64,000 nucleotides of DNA from Schistosoma haematobium (GCF_000699445.3 NC_067195.1:57454465-57518464); one strand, 5' to 3'; positions 48,012-59,725 are shown, counted from the first letter of the stretch. Translations and numbers: made by a program. The notes: generated by a model not told the origin, from the sequence alone.

Positions 48012-50388
48012 CTCTATACTAGTGTTTCACATTATTGAATAACATCATTGCAATTTATATGATTGATGGCTCTTCATGCTTCTAGTTTGAGGTGAAATAG
48101 TTTTAAATCATTATTTTGTAGTGTAAATCCGAGTTTTTTTAAATCTACTTCCACTATTAGGAATAATTCGTATGCTACCTATTTGAAGTTAGTTTTTGAT
48201 AAATTGATACTAATCAACATAAAAATCAATAATAAAAGGTTAACAAGGAAACCAAAATGTACAACCTTATTATCACTAAGAATAAAATGTATATGTCTTA
48301 CATTTGTACACTGATATTAATCAGAAATCATTTCATAATGAATCATGAAACCTGTCTATTAAGTGAAGTCATTTTGAACTCCGTACAATCATATTTTGGA
48401 TATGTACTATTTTTTTAACCTTCAAAAATGATTTTGAATAATTTTAACCATAACTTGTCATTAGCTCATAATTAATGGCTAGAAACGTCGGGTGATGTGA
48501 CTTAGAATAGCTCAAAATAGCACAAATACATTCAGTCATTATCTTTCCTGAGATCTTAAGTTATAAAATCACCTTATACTGTCTTGTTCTATGAATTTCT
48601 TCATTCTACTCGAATCATAATGTCTATTCCAAGTGCGTTTTTTTACCATCAATATTGTTACTGTTTTAATTATTCTCACATTTATCTTGATACCTTCATA
48701 CCACTATGCTGATGTAATGCGACAAGTGGGACTGATATATATATGCATTCAATTCTACATTAGTTATGGCTGATTGTCATTAGCTAAAGAACTGTTAATA
48801 AACAAGGAGTAATGAGAAATAGTTTCTTTTTAATTTAGTGAACTCTTTAACGGTGTGCACTTTAGATTTCAGGTATCTTAACGACAAGAAAAATATTTCC
48901 CGACCATATAGTTAAAATTCAATGGTTAACATTTTAAGAGTATTTTAACTCATAACTTAAAAAAAACGACGATCATTAAATATATCTGTCTTAATCTTCA
49001 TATGATTAAACGATACCAGTAATGACTTCTCATAAAAAAATACTAACGAAATCCATTAACAAACTAATGACTAGTGAACATACATGATTATCTGTTCGGT
49101 TGAATGGTTGTCCTTGTGTTTTCTTCATCTTTACTGTACTTTTGACATAAAATCAACGTACACATATAAAGAGAATAAAGACAATTCTAATGAAAAGTAT
49201 TGTGTTGTAACATATTAACAAACTTTATTTATTTATTATTAATAGTAGTTTCAACAATGAGTTTCAAATATTGTAGAAAAAGTAAATAGACGAATCATCA
49301 TATATCTTAGCATAGAAATAAACATTATGATGGCAAAACAAAAAGAAGTTTCTGATCGATAAATTCGACGTTTCATCTGACTTTGTTTTTAACAGATTAT
49401 TTTAGATCCTGTCATATATCAATTACTCTGTTAGATAATTGAAGAAAAATGATTAGCTGCACAAGTACTGATCAATTTAGGATGGGAATTAGACAAGTTA
49501 AATAGAAGAAGGATTTAGGAATGAACAAGACATATTTATGAAGACCATAAATTTTTCAATTAGGGAAATATATGAAATCTGAGATATACAAAAAGAAAAT
49601 TAGTATATAATCTTATAATGAGAGAGTATGTCGCTGTGATGCTCGACCAAATAAGGATGTCATCCATTGAGGTCTTTTTGGTAAAGTGTTATGTTTAGTT
49701 TGAGGTTTAGGAAAAATATCATTACTGTATGTGTTATTTGATAAATTACTTGAAAGATTGAGAAATAATTGTCGCCTAACTTGAGGAATTGATGAACGAA
49801 TACTGAGTTCTTTAATCCAGCTAAATAGAAAAAAGAAATTAGATATTGATAAGCTTAAATAGATAAAAAAAAATCTTATGTTACACTTATTAAAAACGAA
49901 GCTAAAGTTACCCTAAATGATGAAGAGAAATTACGTGCCATATAAATGAAAATTTTCAGTACAGTTAACATGTCGATTTCGTCAAATCCATAAGATACAT
50001 TCAAATTAGACTACTGTTTTGATATTTCGTGAACCAAAATAGATTTACATCAAATTTAGTAGAAAATGGTAAAGAATTTATATCTGTCTATGAACAAATA
50101 AACCACAGCCTCAGAATCTTTAATTTCTAAAAAGCCAGTAAACTACAATCCCCAGTAATAAAAAATATACACTTAAAAAAATTGACTCACTCCTCGAATC
50201 AAGTTTGTTAGGTTAAACTATAATATACAGACGACCATGGGTGACTTATCAGCAAATTAGGAAACGCTACCTAGTTATAAATTAGTTAACAATGGAGAGT
50301 AATAACAGTGGAATAACAGATTTAATCGTGATAATTAACCCTCACAAGTCAAATTATACCTCGTAGTAACGAAAAAAGACAAATTCAC

Positions 50389-50390
<2 letters not shown>
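48012..50390. other. AT-rich non-coding stretch
   Basis: About 2.4 kb with no element or coding frame recognised. Confidence 0.5.

Positions 50391-50438
<48 letters not shown>
50391..50438. repeat. TA microsatellite
   Basis: 24 TA units without interruption. Confidence 0.95.
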
Positions 50439-50440
<2 letters not shown>

Positions 50441-50899
50441 AGTGAATTTAATATTGTAAGTTGAGGTTTTCATAACCAACTAAAAATCATTTATAATGCG
50501 AAAAAGTTAGGGTTAGGTAATAATAGTTTAATTGGAGTTTTGAGTTACGTTTAGAAAATGGGGTCTGGGTTTTCAACACGAACTGAAATGAGCTATAATC
50601 TATTGCTTTATCACCATACTGTGTACAACCTTGAGAAACTTAGGGTTGGGTTTGAGAGTAAGATTATGAAAAGTTGAATATTTGAACTAGATCACGTACA
50701 TTAACATGATGTTTCTTAAGAGTATGCATTTTATGTTATTTAGCTTAAGCCCCATCTAAAATTAAGATTTTGGTTGTACAATAGATATTTTCATTGATTT
50801 TAAATATTTTACGAACCAAATACTGTTAATTTGGTGAATAACGACATACATGTTATGTATCACTTCACTTTAAACTTCGCGTAAAATACATGAAGTGTT
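50439..50899. other. AT-rich non-coding stretch
   Basis: Contains GTTAGGGTTAGGT once (about 50506) and TTAGGGTTGGG (about 50641). These are isolated motifs, not a telomere array. Confidence 0.4.
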
Positions 50900-51182
50900 A
50901 TCCTGTAATGACTGAGAACACCAGTGGGCACAACCAGATGTATAAATACAAAAATACAGAATCTCTCAGAAAAATCTTGGGACGATACAGAAAAAAACTT
51001 CATTTGAAAAATAACAATCAATCGTCGCAGACTTTGTTGTCCCTTCGTCTCTACATCAATCACTCTCTGCTCTCGCTCTCTTCTCTTCAAACTTATTAAC
51101 CTTCTGTCGCCAGGCATTTTACTTTCGATTGGTGATACATACTACTAATATCTGTCGATATCGGTAGCACATACCACAATCT
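50900..51182 (-). mobile_element. Solo LTR (LTR family 1, copy 4), reverse, decayed
   Basis: The LTR spans 50904-51178 (275 bp). The plus strand starts TGTAATGACTGAGAACACCAGTGGGCACAA and ends GGTAGCACATACCACA, matching the ends of the reverse copy at 15.77 kb. Flanks ATCC (50900-50903) and ATCT (51179-51182) are one base from identical. The 85-codon and 69-codon frames on both strands lie inside it and are not genes. Confidence 0.68.
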
Positions 51183-51894
51183 CAATTCCAATTGGTCGAC
51201 TGAAGTGTTTCAATATATTATACATTTACAGCTTGTTAACTAAAAACATAAAGTGAGACTTAGAATTTTCAGTAACCTTCCATTAGTAATTTCAAGATAA
51301 TAATGTCGTAAAACTATTTTATAGTATAGGAGGAATTTATGAAAATTATTGAATTTGATAATTTTCCATCAATCCGTTCATGCAAAACTAAAAGTGCTTG
51401 CATATCATTTAATACAATCAATTTACTACTGATTGATCAATTATTACTATGATTATTGAAATAGAAATCTGCACAAGTGAATTAAGAAAAATCTTTGAAT
51501 TACCTCAATACTTTATAAATGACCGACATTTTGAAGTGTACTTTGATTTAATTGTTGTTTAAAAGTGGTGATTGTTAAAATGTGTATAGTCTATACTTAT
51601 TTTACATATTTACTATTCAATAATAATCAAATGTTTGCCCTGTCCAACAATGACAGTTAACTATTTTAAAAACGGTGTTATAGCTTTCCAGTTTGTATTA
51701 TAAGTATAATAAACGACTCAAAAAACGTGTTTGTTTATTTATTGAATGTTTTTACTCTGCCTTTTGTAGAATAGGCAGTGAGATGTAAAAACTGAGACAT
51801 GTTTTAACTGCCATTAAGAAGTGTGCTGATTAAGATCAAAACATGCAAGAAAAGGACAATGAATTGAATCTGCATTTTGTTCACCAGCCATTGG
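51183..51894. other. AT-rich non-coding stretch
   Basis: Nothing recognised. Confidence 0.45.
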
Positions 51895-52480
51895 AATAAG
51901 GTACTAAGTAAGGATGGTAAATTAATAGGTGAGTTAGTAAATCTTTACCAACTAAGATGGTTAAAACATGTGCTACGTGTGTATGTGTATGTAAAATGTG
52001 TTAACGTCTACCTTGACGGATAATGCTGTCCGGTGAGGGGTAGGCTGGAAGAAAGCTAGGGGTGGGCAAACGAAAACAAGGCATCAGTTCATGAAGTCAC
52101 TGACAATTGAACTGAGCTGTGTTAGCAGGTGTAGATTACTTGGTTGGGGGCTGAATAATTATCGTAATCAATGGTTAAAAACTTTGAATGAAACGGCCCG
52201 AAATAGTTTGCGTTGACGCAGATGCATCCATTTTCTGTCTTCCCCTAAATATTGACCTTCTAAACTCCTCATAAATATTTTTGTGTTTTTATTTTAGTAA
52301 TTTATATTTGCTTCTTGGATCGTATCTTTGATGCCTAATCTTTTCAGTCACTAATCATACTATTACTATTTCTACTGTTCTGTGATTTGGCCTGACCGAC
52401 TGCTAATGGGGTATGGCAACTTGAACGAGTTTACATATATATACCATCTTCTACGTTTCTGTTGACCGACTGACCAGTGA
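51895..52480 (+). mobile_element. LINE 3' end (second LINE family)
   Basis: Broken C-terminal coding remnant (LRWLKHVLRV at about 51955, then GRLEE..GWANENKASVHEVTDN with stops) followed by a 3' untranslated part and a CGACTGACCAGTG end at about 52465-52478. It shares AATGGTTA.A.A..TTGAATGA, CGAAAT.GTTTGC and the terminal GACTGAC motif with the reverse copy at 31.55 kb. It is full of stops and no target duplication was identified. Confidence 0.65.
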
Positions 52481-53289
52481 TTGAATAACGCCAAATATGG
52501 AATTCTCATAACATTACCTTACAGACACAACAGTGTGGATAAATAAAAATGTAAACTAGTGAAACAGTTAACAGAGAGGACCAAACATTCTAAGTCATTG
52601 AGAAACATGTATACATTTCTTCTCGATTCCTCCGGGCGTTCCAAATTACTGGGGTGCTTTTAGATTATTTGATCAAAAAAACTACTCACTTAGGAATCTT
52701 TATCACTAACAAAACAAGTTCTCAATAACACATCTAACTATTTTTCGACATCATTTGAAAGACATTTATATTGACAAGTAGATTTGGAGATCGATAATGT
52801 TACTTTACTGAAATCCAATTAATTTGAACACACTTTTTTCCGACTTCCAAACTGAATACAAAAGTTAAATGAACAGTAAACAGTTACACTTAGACCCGAT
52901 GCTTTTTATGCAGCATCTTACTTAGCTATGTCATAAATGTGCGGTCTTATTACACTAATCAGGTGACATCTCTTGTAAACTGAACTTGAGCTTGGTAACT
53001 GAAAATAATTGTAAAAGGAGTGAAGTTTACTTAGGCATTTACAGTCTAGTGTCAGTCATGTTACAGATATACCGGTTACACTGTAAACATTTATTTCTAT
53101 TTTCAACTAACTTCAATGATCATCCACGAAAAGCGTATGTAAAAATTGTTAAATCTTACTATCAGTTTTCATTCGTTGATGCTTCTACACAGATTTCAAC
53201 AGTTACAACCATCAAATCTTATATTGTATAATTTTATGATAGAACGAATATTATAAAAGCTAGAACTGGTTTTCCAAATTATTATTTAT
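52481..53289. other. AT-rich non-coding stretch
   Basis: Nothing recognised. The 81-codon frame at 52986-53231 has no domain. Confidence 0.45.
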
Positions 53290-53600
53290 TTTTTTGTATA
53301 ATTATCAAGTAACCAGATTATGAATGTACACTCCATTTATCATAAGCTTTTAGTTGGCCCACTAATTACTGTTTTACAGTTTACTAGTCCTGACTTCTTA
53401 CCGGTCTATTATTTAAAATCTTTCCTACTCACAGAAAATTTGGGCTTGTTTGTGTATAATTGTTATTTTATATTTTATAGTATGATGCGGTACGGAAACA
53501 TCATAAGATATAGTAACAGCTGGTTGCTGACTTTTAGACTCAAGGCAGGACATAGAAAAAAGTTAGCAGACACTAGACCAATAGGGTCTTAGCTGTGCGG
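53290..53600 (+). repeat. Unnamed repeat 'D', copy 1
   Basis: Shares with 57.52-57.73 kb the order GTATAATT..AAGTAAC..AG, CCAGTCTAT-like, TTTTATATTTTATAGTA(T/C)GAT.TGGT. The similarity is moderate and fades after about 53500, where this copy has unrelated, G+C-richer sequence (GGCAGGACATAG, ACACTAGACC). A 90-codon frame (53320-53592) is not supported as a gene. Confidence 0.4.
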
Positions 53601-53789
53601 CAAAGGTTAGTAGTACTAATCTGGAGTATAGTTTGTCAATTCGCGGACACTAGACTTTCAAGAAAATAGTAGATGCGAAGTAGACCATATTAGAATTCTG
53701 ATCGTAATCTGGGTCAGCCATCACAAGGCATAATACATACTTAACGTTTCTGTCAAGTAACCCAAATGTAAAAGTCAATATGTAGAGGT

Positions 53790-54040
53790 GAACTATTAGT
53801 CAAAGTACTCGAACCCTAAAATTTGAGCTGCAAGTTCGAATCCTTCCACTGACAAAATGTGTGACTTAAAGCTAACTAAACAAAATTCTGTTCAGCGAAT
53901 TTCATATGTAACTAGCAAGGGAGTCCAGGATGCGCGTTTTGACTAATTTTATTGTTGATATTAACACTGACGTTCGAACTCAGTGTCTCTTGCTAAAAAT
54001 ACTAGCATGTTATCCATTGAGGATACTGACTCTAGATAGC
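53790..54040. repeat. tRNA-like SINE traces in inverted arrangement
   Basis: A B-box-like AGTTCGAATCC on the plus strand at about 53832-53842, and on the minus strand a B-box-like GAGTTCGAACG (about plus 53971-53981) with an A-box-like ATGGATAACATGCTAG (about plus 54004-54019). This is not clearly one of families A-C; possibly a further, old tRNA-derived SINE. Confidence 0.4.
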
Positions 54041-54167
54041 CATTACCTTGTTCAGTAGCTATGATGGTATTAGTAATGGCTAGTAACTTTCCATTATTGA
54101 TATTATGAACCATAAAACTATACTGTTTCTAATTCTTATCAATTATTTGATTTTCAGAATGAAAAAC

Positions 54168-54271
54168 TGCGGAGATTGTAGTAATTTTAATCTTTAAATT
54201 CATGAGTCGATCTAAACTAGGTCACCATTGAAAACCTGGAAGCACTGGACATCCGTTTCGTCCTAGTTCTA
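54168..54271 (-). mobile_element. Family C fragment, minus half of a fold-back
   Basis: Reverse tail (GCGGAGATTGTAGTAATTTTAATC, AATTCATGAGTCGATCTAAACTAGG) and hammerhead 3' half (GGACATCCGTTTCGTCCTAG), ending inside stem II. Confidence 0.7.
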
Positions 54272-54325
54272 GGTTTTCTATGGTGGTCTAGCTTAGATCA
54301 GCTCAGGAATTCAACTATTAAAATC
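54272..54325 (+). mobile_element. Family C tail, plus half of a fold-back
   Basis: TAGGTTTTCTATGGTGGTCTAGCTTAGATC and AATTCAACTATTAAAAT: the family tail in forward direction, starting after the ribozyme. Together with the preceding piece it makes a hairpin with only about 35 bp between the arms. Confidence 0.65.
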
Positions 54326-54834
54326 ATTTAATTGAAAGTCAATATACAAAACAAGATTGAAAATAACTTACGACTTGATATCTTCTAAAGCAATTAATTT
54401 ACCACCTTGTTCTAGATGCAACTCATCTCTTTCGACTAATGACAACATGAGAGAATTGTTTAGACCTGAAATAATAGAATAGTAGGATCAGGAATATTTT
54501 ATCAATAATACAAGACAATAATACAAAATAAAATAAAGGATTCATTCACAACAATTTAATTTGAACAGCTTGAGATCGATTTGAAGTATTTACCTCGTGG
54601 TCATTTTTATTACTAAGATACACAAAACATTGATGGCAAACTTTTTGCTGGCAACAATCCAATTTTTTTCAACCTGACTCGAATCTATCATACTGTTTTA
54701 CAAACTGATTTACTAAATTCTAAGCTGGAATTCATCAGATGTGTCACAGTGTTATTGAAATAATTACTGCTTAAATTTAGCTACTAAATCAAACAAAATC
54801 TACTGCTAATTATAAATTATTCATACACCCTGAT
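54326..54834. other. AT-rich non-coding stretch
   Basis: Nothing recognised. Confidence 0.45.
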
Positions 54835-55195
54835 AGAATCAGCCTTATTCTCTGAAATTCGTTCGCTAGTCATGGAAACGGCTCCCAGTGAACTCAATGA
54901 AGCTCTAAGGAGCTCTGGAAGAACTGAGGACATTCTATCCAGTCATCGTTTGGAAGGTTATTTCAGAATCTCGGCCCGTAGCTTCCCGATTGGACAAATG
55001 CTAAAAACCACTGCATATGGACTGGACGATTGTAATGATGATTTTGTCTTTACTAAAAATATAAATACCCAAGTGTTTTGTACGATATTTGACTCTGGTT
55101 GGAATAAGATTCCTTTTCACTTGTCTTTTGTCTTCTAACTTGAGACTTGGAGGGTTCAAGCGTTCGAGTGCTCAAGTTGTGGGCAGTATAGCAAA
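54835..55195. other. G+C-richer island of unknown origin
   Basis: Holds an 88-codon frame (54872-55138) beginning ATGGAAACGGCTCCC, with no domain I recognise. AAAATATAAATACCC at about 55057 looks like a TATA box and the composition resembles the solo LTR at 16.97 kb. However, I could not find matching TG...CA ends with a target duplication, so an LTR origin is only a suggestion. Confidence 0.35.
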
Positions 55196-55912
55196 AATTC
55201 AAGTTCTAGATATAACATCAATATACAATGCATACAAAAATACTAATTAATCAGTTAACAAATTAATTAATTTGAAATTTATAAATTAGTAATTAATAAA
55301 GTCTGACCAGTTTTATCCGACCATAAAATGTTATGGATCATTACAAACTTATAAAATCTGATATTATTTTTCCTAGATATTTTCCAATATCGACTTAATG
55401 TACCAACAATGTGATTAAGAATGTTTATTCGATGTGAAGATAGTTCTTCATAATAATTTTTTCAACAATTTAGACTACTGAATTCCAGTCTGTTATACAA
55501 TATTCAAAACGAGAATAAATACAATCAAGACTATTATTCTCACTTTCGATTCTAGAATGCAAATCATTCATGATAACTTTCAATTGAAAAATAGAGAATT
55601 GAATTAATTCTTCTTTGGATATTTGAAACTTCCTATAGTCAACTCGAAGCTGATAGATTGAAGGAAATAAATAGGGGAAAGTATTATCAATTTACTTTGG
55701 AGTATTGGAATATATGACATCATCTTGCATGGAAAATTATAAATTAACTGTAAATAAAACATGGATAAAAATATCCTTTTTAGTAATGTATATTTTCTAG
55801 TGAACAGAAATTTAGTTGGATCCAGTAGTCAATAAACAAATATAGATGTGAAGTCTTCAGGATGTGTTAAATATTTAGTAAGTCATATGCAAATAAGGAC
55901 TAGAAAATTCGG
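55196..55912. other. AT-rich non-coding stretch
   Basis: Nothing recognised. Confidence 0.45.
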
Positions 55913-56168
55913 CAGGACTATAATTTATAGACGAATCAATTAGATTCAAGATAGTGACTTCTGGATTTGGGTTAAATGATATTTTGACATTCTTGCTGCC
56001 AGTTTGTGATGAAAATTAAAACTTAAATTCCAAACTCTAACTTCTCTAACTCTTAGTTCTAATTCCTTACACTAATTTATAACACTATTTTCACCCTAGT
56101 AGGTGGTCCACGTTTCTCAAGGCCACTTTACCATGACTCAAAGGTTTTCCATAAATTACAGACGTACC
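55913..56168 (-). mobile_element. MITE-like element, TATAATTTATGGA family, copy 1
   Basis: The ends are inverted copies of one motif: GGACTATAATTTATAGACG at the left and CCATAAATTACAGACG at the right. Read in reverse it matches the 62.7 kb element along its 5' half (ATTTATGGA, CCTTTGAGT, AAAGTG, ACTAG, TATAAAT.AGTGT.AGGAATTA). No coding capacity. The target duplication is not clear. Confidence 0.6.
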
Positions 56169-56643
56169 AAAGATCCATTTCATTAAAATGCTCAAAAACA
56201 CTGATATTATCTTAACTGAATAAAAGGTTATATAATAAATTTTATAGTAGAATTGTAAAAGATACTACATATTCTTTGAGTGAAATGTAGAGATGTTAAA
56301 CTTAATTACTTACATAATGAAGAATAATTTTAATCGGGGTCAATAAGAAACTCATTCAAAACACGTAATGGTCTAAGACTTTTTACTTTACTGTGAATAT
56401 TTACTAGAACCATAAAATAAATATTAGTACAAAAAATAACGATCAATTTGATGGAACCAAAATATATGCAGTTTAATGATCATTGAAGTTAGAGAAATCT
56501 TCTGATTTACGATTGTATTTAAGATGAGCATAACATAAACTGATGAAATTCACTGAGTAGAGCTAAGTAGGGTTTAATTGATTACAAGCTAGAATGGAGT
56601 GATCGTGAGAATATAAGATTAACAATCAGAAGCTCAATGTTTA
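56169..56643. other. AT-rich non-coding stretch
   Basis: Nothing recognised. Confidence 0.45.
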
Positions 56644-56716
56644 GAGTTCGATAGAGAATCCTGGTTGGGGGCCTATGCTCTTCAACGAGGGGCAACAGGC
56701 GTAAGTAAGTAAGTAA
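56644..56716 (+). mobile_element. Extremely 5'-truncated RTE tail (about 70 bp)
   Basis: GATAGAGAATCCTGGTTGGGGGCCTATGCTC, CAACGAGGGGCAACAGGCG and (TAAG)n are the last codons and tail of the RTE family (GGAGAATGCTGGT..CCTATGCTCC, GAGTAACAGGCG in the other copies). Confidence 0.82.
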
Positions 56717-57519
56717 TCAAATAAACAAAGCATGGGAAATAAAAAAACGTTGAGATTTTTTAAAGCGAACCCATTATTCTATCAATTACAAGAATTACTA
56801 AACGATTTTCAATTAGCCTGCTAGTTATTAATATGACTAGTGGTTAGGCTTCATCAATCTTTAATGGTTTTTTGTGTGTAACACTATTACTGATAAAGTG
56901 AATTAATTAATTTAACAATTTCCACCAATATTTAATCTACATTTCTCACATATACTTATGAATCTACATTATCTCACTGAACACAATGAACATGTATGAA
57001 CTAATTGGCAAGAAAAAAACAATATACATCCTTGTTAACGCCTATTGCGTAAAAATAAGGTAACTAAAATTCATTCCTTAACTTTTTTTTCTACATTCTT
57101 TAACATTACTGTCTTTTTAAAGTGTACCCAATTCACTATGTCAACTAACAACAGATTATACTACTTTTAAAAGAAGATTTTAATAGAATAAAGTACATGG
57201 AAAGATTTTTTTTCATCTTTTCGGTTTGCTTAAATTCATATTTTAAGAAATGTAATTGGAAACTAGTAGGAATGTTAGAATCACATAGGTTTTTTTATAG
57301 TCAGTATAATGTTGATCATTATTCAGTATAAAGATGGTTAACATCACAAAACTATTAAGAATATTTGTTTGATGTTATAATTCATGATGGATATGTAATG
57401 GATGAAGTGTTCTCAATGTATGATAATAAAATTCATCACACATTATTGTTATATCCCGATGACAATAAGGAATAGTAACTGTTAAGATTTATTTCTAGAC
57501 TAATACTAAACGTATATTT
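56717..57519. other. AT-rich non-coding stretch
   Basis: Nothing recognised. Confidence 0.45.
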
Positions 57520-57985
57520 TTATTGTATAATTTTTAAGTAACTAAGCTATCCATATTCGTGTTCCTCTTATTATAAGGCATTATTTTGACCTTTTAACTA
57601 TTATTATACAATTTACCACTCTTGAGTTATGCCCAGTCTATCAATTACTATCTCCCACATTCACAGCCTTTTTTTGGCTAAATCTTGTACAAATGTTATT
57701 TTTTTATTTTATAGTACGATATGGTCTGTTTGGTTTGTATATAAACCCAGTATGTTTGAAACACAGATTCATATCGTAGAGGATGAGATCAGTGTTCTGG
57801 ACTCAACAGGCAAAGCTAGGCAGGAAGGAGGACCGATAAAGACTCCAGACTGCTTGTACCGGTTTTATGCGTCATTGATCCAGTCGATAATTCACTGTTC
57901 TTTAATTGGCGATATCATTACGTTATACATTAATGGGGCACAAACCCACAAGTTACCACAAATATGAATATAAATTCAAATACAA
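57520..57985 (+). repeat. Unnamed repeat 'D', copy 2, with G+C-richer 3' part
   Basis: The 5' half is AT-rich and ends TTATTTTATAGTACGATATGG. The 3' half (57723-57967) is G+C-richer and open for 112 codons from 57629 (VEDEISVLDSTGKARQEGGPIKTPDCLYRFYASL...). I recall no protein domain for it. The AT-rich part followed by TATAG / GATATGG also begins the 53.3 kb copy, so this is best viewed as a dispersed repeat, not a gene. Confidence 0.45.
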
Positions 57986-58003
57986 ACTACTTATGGTACA
58001 GTT

Positions 58004-58018
58004 GCTCTTTATAGTATC

Positions 58019-58070
<52 letters not shown>

Positions 58071-58085
58071 GATACTACAAAGAGC
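58004..58085. repeat. 82-bp near-perfect palindrome with TA microsatellite core
   Basis: Left arm GCTCTTTATAGTATCAAATT (58004-58023) and right arm AATTTGATACTACAAAGAGC (58066-58085) are inverted copies with one mismatch around a TA run of about 42 bp. It can extrude as a cruciform. Confidence 0.88.
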
Positions 58086-58154
58086 AGTGTTATTGTAATT
58101 TAACCTTTAATTATTATGTTACCAAAAAATCCCAAAAATTCATAAGGTTTATTA

Positions 58155-58265
58155 GATTGATGGATTGTTTATAGCAATGGAATGCAGGACATGTGTTTTA
58201 TCCTGTTGAGACTTGCCAGTCATATGTCCCTGCATAACAACAATGATGTTTATACAGGGACTTGG
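58155..58265 (-). mobile_element. Sm-alpha type fragment (family A), reverse, decayed
   Basis: GATGGATTGTTTATAGCAATGGAATGCAGGAC, TTTTATCCTGTTGAGACTTGCCAG, GTCCCTGCAT, ATGATGTTTATACAGGG aligns with the reverse family A copy at 12.69 kb. The hammerhead boxes are destroyed (CTGGCAAG, TAAAAC). Confidence 0.6.
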
Positions 58266-58814
58266 AAATAATAGTCTTTTGCTTCAATAAACAATACAAA
58301 TGGTGGTACCAAGGGATTACGCATAGGATACACATTAACCAGTAGAGAATGATCAGAATTTATTCCTTAATATCAGAAATAGGAAAACTTTAATCACACA
58401 AAAAATCCATGATTTTAAGTTTCCAAAAATTTATTGCTTATTTAATGAACCCTCAAAAGAACAATTTCAATATTTATTTTGAGCAGATATTTGAATGATG
58501 ATGATTATATTACAATAATAACATAGGCAATATAAATATTACAAAGTATTGAGTGAAATAATAAGTCTAAAACATGACGTATTCTTTTCGTAAAGAAAAA
58601 ATAACCACACACAAGAAATACTTCTTAGTAATCAGTTCCACCCGATTATCGATTAATTAGGCGTGGATTAAATAAATCCTGATGAAGATTTTATACAAGA
58701 ATCAATATGTACTAAATAGAAATCTGAAAACAATCATTAATCTTATATCGTTACAAAAAAATATTCTATAAATAAACCTGATAAACATTCCCAGAAAAGT
58801 AGGCAAAGAAATAA
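58266..58814. other. AT-rich non-coding stretch
   Basis: Nothing recognised. Confidence 0.45.
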
Positions 58815-59045
58815 AGTTGTGGATTAGTTGAAGTTAGACATTAACATCGTTAGACGCCGACTTAGTGGTCTAGAGGTTAAGCGTTCACTCGCGAGACTAT
58901 AGGTCCTAGATTTCGAGTCTCGCGTGTGGGGTCTTGCATGAACACTGTTGAGGAGTCCCATACTAGGATGAAACTAGTATCCAGTGTTTCCAGGTTTTCA
59001 ATGGTGGTCTAACATCAATCGGTTCATGATCTCAATTGAAATAAA
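58815..59045 (+). mobile_element. Family C ribozyme-SINE
   Basis: GTGGATTAGTTGAAGTTAGACATTAACATCG, A-box-like TTAGTGGTCTAGAGGTTAAG (about 58862-58881), B-box-like GATTTCGAGTCTC (about 58909-58921), hammerhead with first box TTGAGGAG (C lost), GAAAC kept, cleavage side changed (TAGTATCCAG), then tail CGGTTCATGATCTCAA. Ribozyme predicted inactive. Confidence 0.78.
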
Positions 59046-59559
59046 ATTAGTTTAGTAGTATTTTTAAGAGGCAAACCAGATACAAAAGTAGAGATTTTGG
59101 GATTCATTTATCTAGTAAATAATCAAAATATTGAAATATCCCAGTAAAAACAGAAACATTAGTCTAAAATTCTGTAAAATTAACTTATCTATTCAGAAAA
59201 TCTTTTCTTCCCAAGTCAATTATACTTAACTATAACAAAAAACAATTGCATAAATATTCGTAACAGAAAAATGATTATTATTGTTTAAGTAGACGACATG
59301 TAACTCTTGAACACGCTTTCTTACATCTTTCCACTTTCGAGAGTGTAAATAAAGATGCATAAATAAATCACAAGTTTATAAAAGTAATATGCATTCACAC
59401 TAAAAATACTTTTATCTAAATTAAATTTTAACTACTTAATAGTTTAACAACCATTTTCTATCTAATATTCGATTTTTTAAAATATCATTATACCCTAATG
59501 GGTAATCATTCGATATGTATTTCAATGTATTACGCAACAGTTATAAGATATATGAAATT
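59046..59559. other. AT-rich non-coding stretch
   Basis: Nothing recognised. Confidence 0.45.
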
Positions 59560-59584
59560 AAGCAAATATGGATTGTGGCTATCA

Positions 59585-59645
59585 GTGGAATCTAGGAGGC
59601 GTGTTTCGTCCTATTTAGGACTCTTCAGCTGGATGTACCTGCATC
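59585..59645 (-). ncRNA. Hammerhead ribozyme, Sm-alpha type, minus strand
   Basis: CTGAAGAG (plus 59621-59628), stem II TCC...GGA, GAAAC (plus 59603-59607). The aligned cleavage triplet is CTC, allowed by the NUH rule but not optimal. Stem I is GGTACATCCAG with CTAGATTCC. Confidence 0.62.
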
Positions 59646-59670
59646 TCAGAGTTGATGTTCACTCTGAGAT

Positions 59671-59725
59671 GCAAGTATATCCAGCTGACGAGTCCTAAAT
59701 AGGACGAAACGCGCTTCCACTGATA
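59671..59725 (+). ncRNA. Hammerhead ribozyme, Sm-alpha type, plus strand, 3' side shortened
   Basis: CTGACGAG (59685-59692), stem II TCC...GGA, GAAAC (59706-59710), CGCG stem III strand. Compared with the canonical order, about eight bases containing GTC and the start of the stem I return strand are missing (ACGCGCTTCCACTG), so cis-cleavage is unlikely. The catalytic strand itself is perfect. Confidence 0.6.

Noticed and set aside
50506..50520. Interstitial telomere-like GTTAGGGTTAGGT
   Set aside because: Only about two units, with no array around it; expected by chance or mutation in AT-rich DNA.
59498..59698. 66-codon frame over the family A palindrome
   Set aside because: It runs through ribozyme and tRNA-like repeat sequence; not coding.
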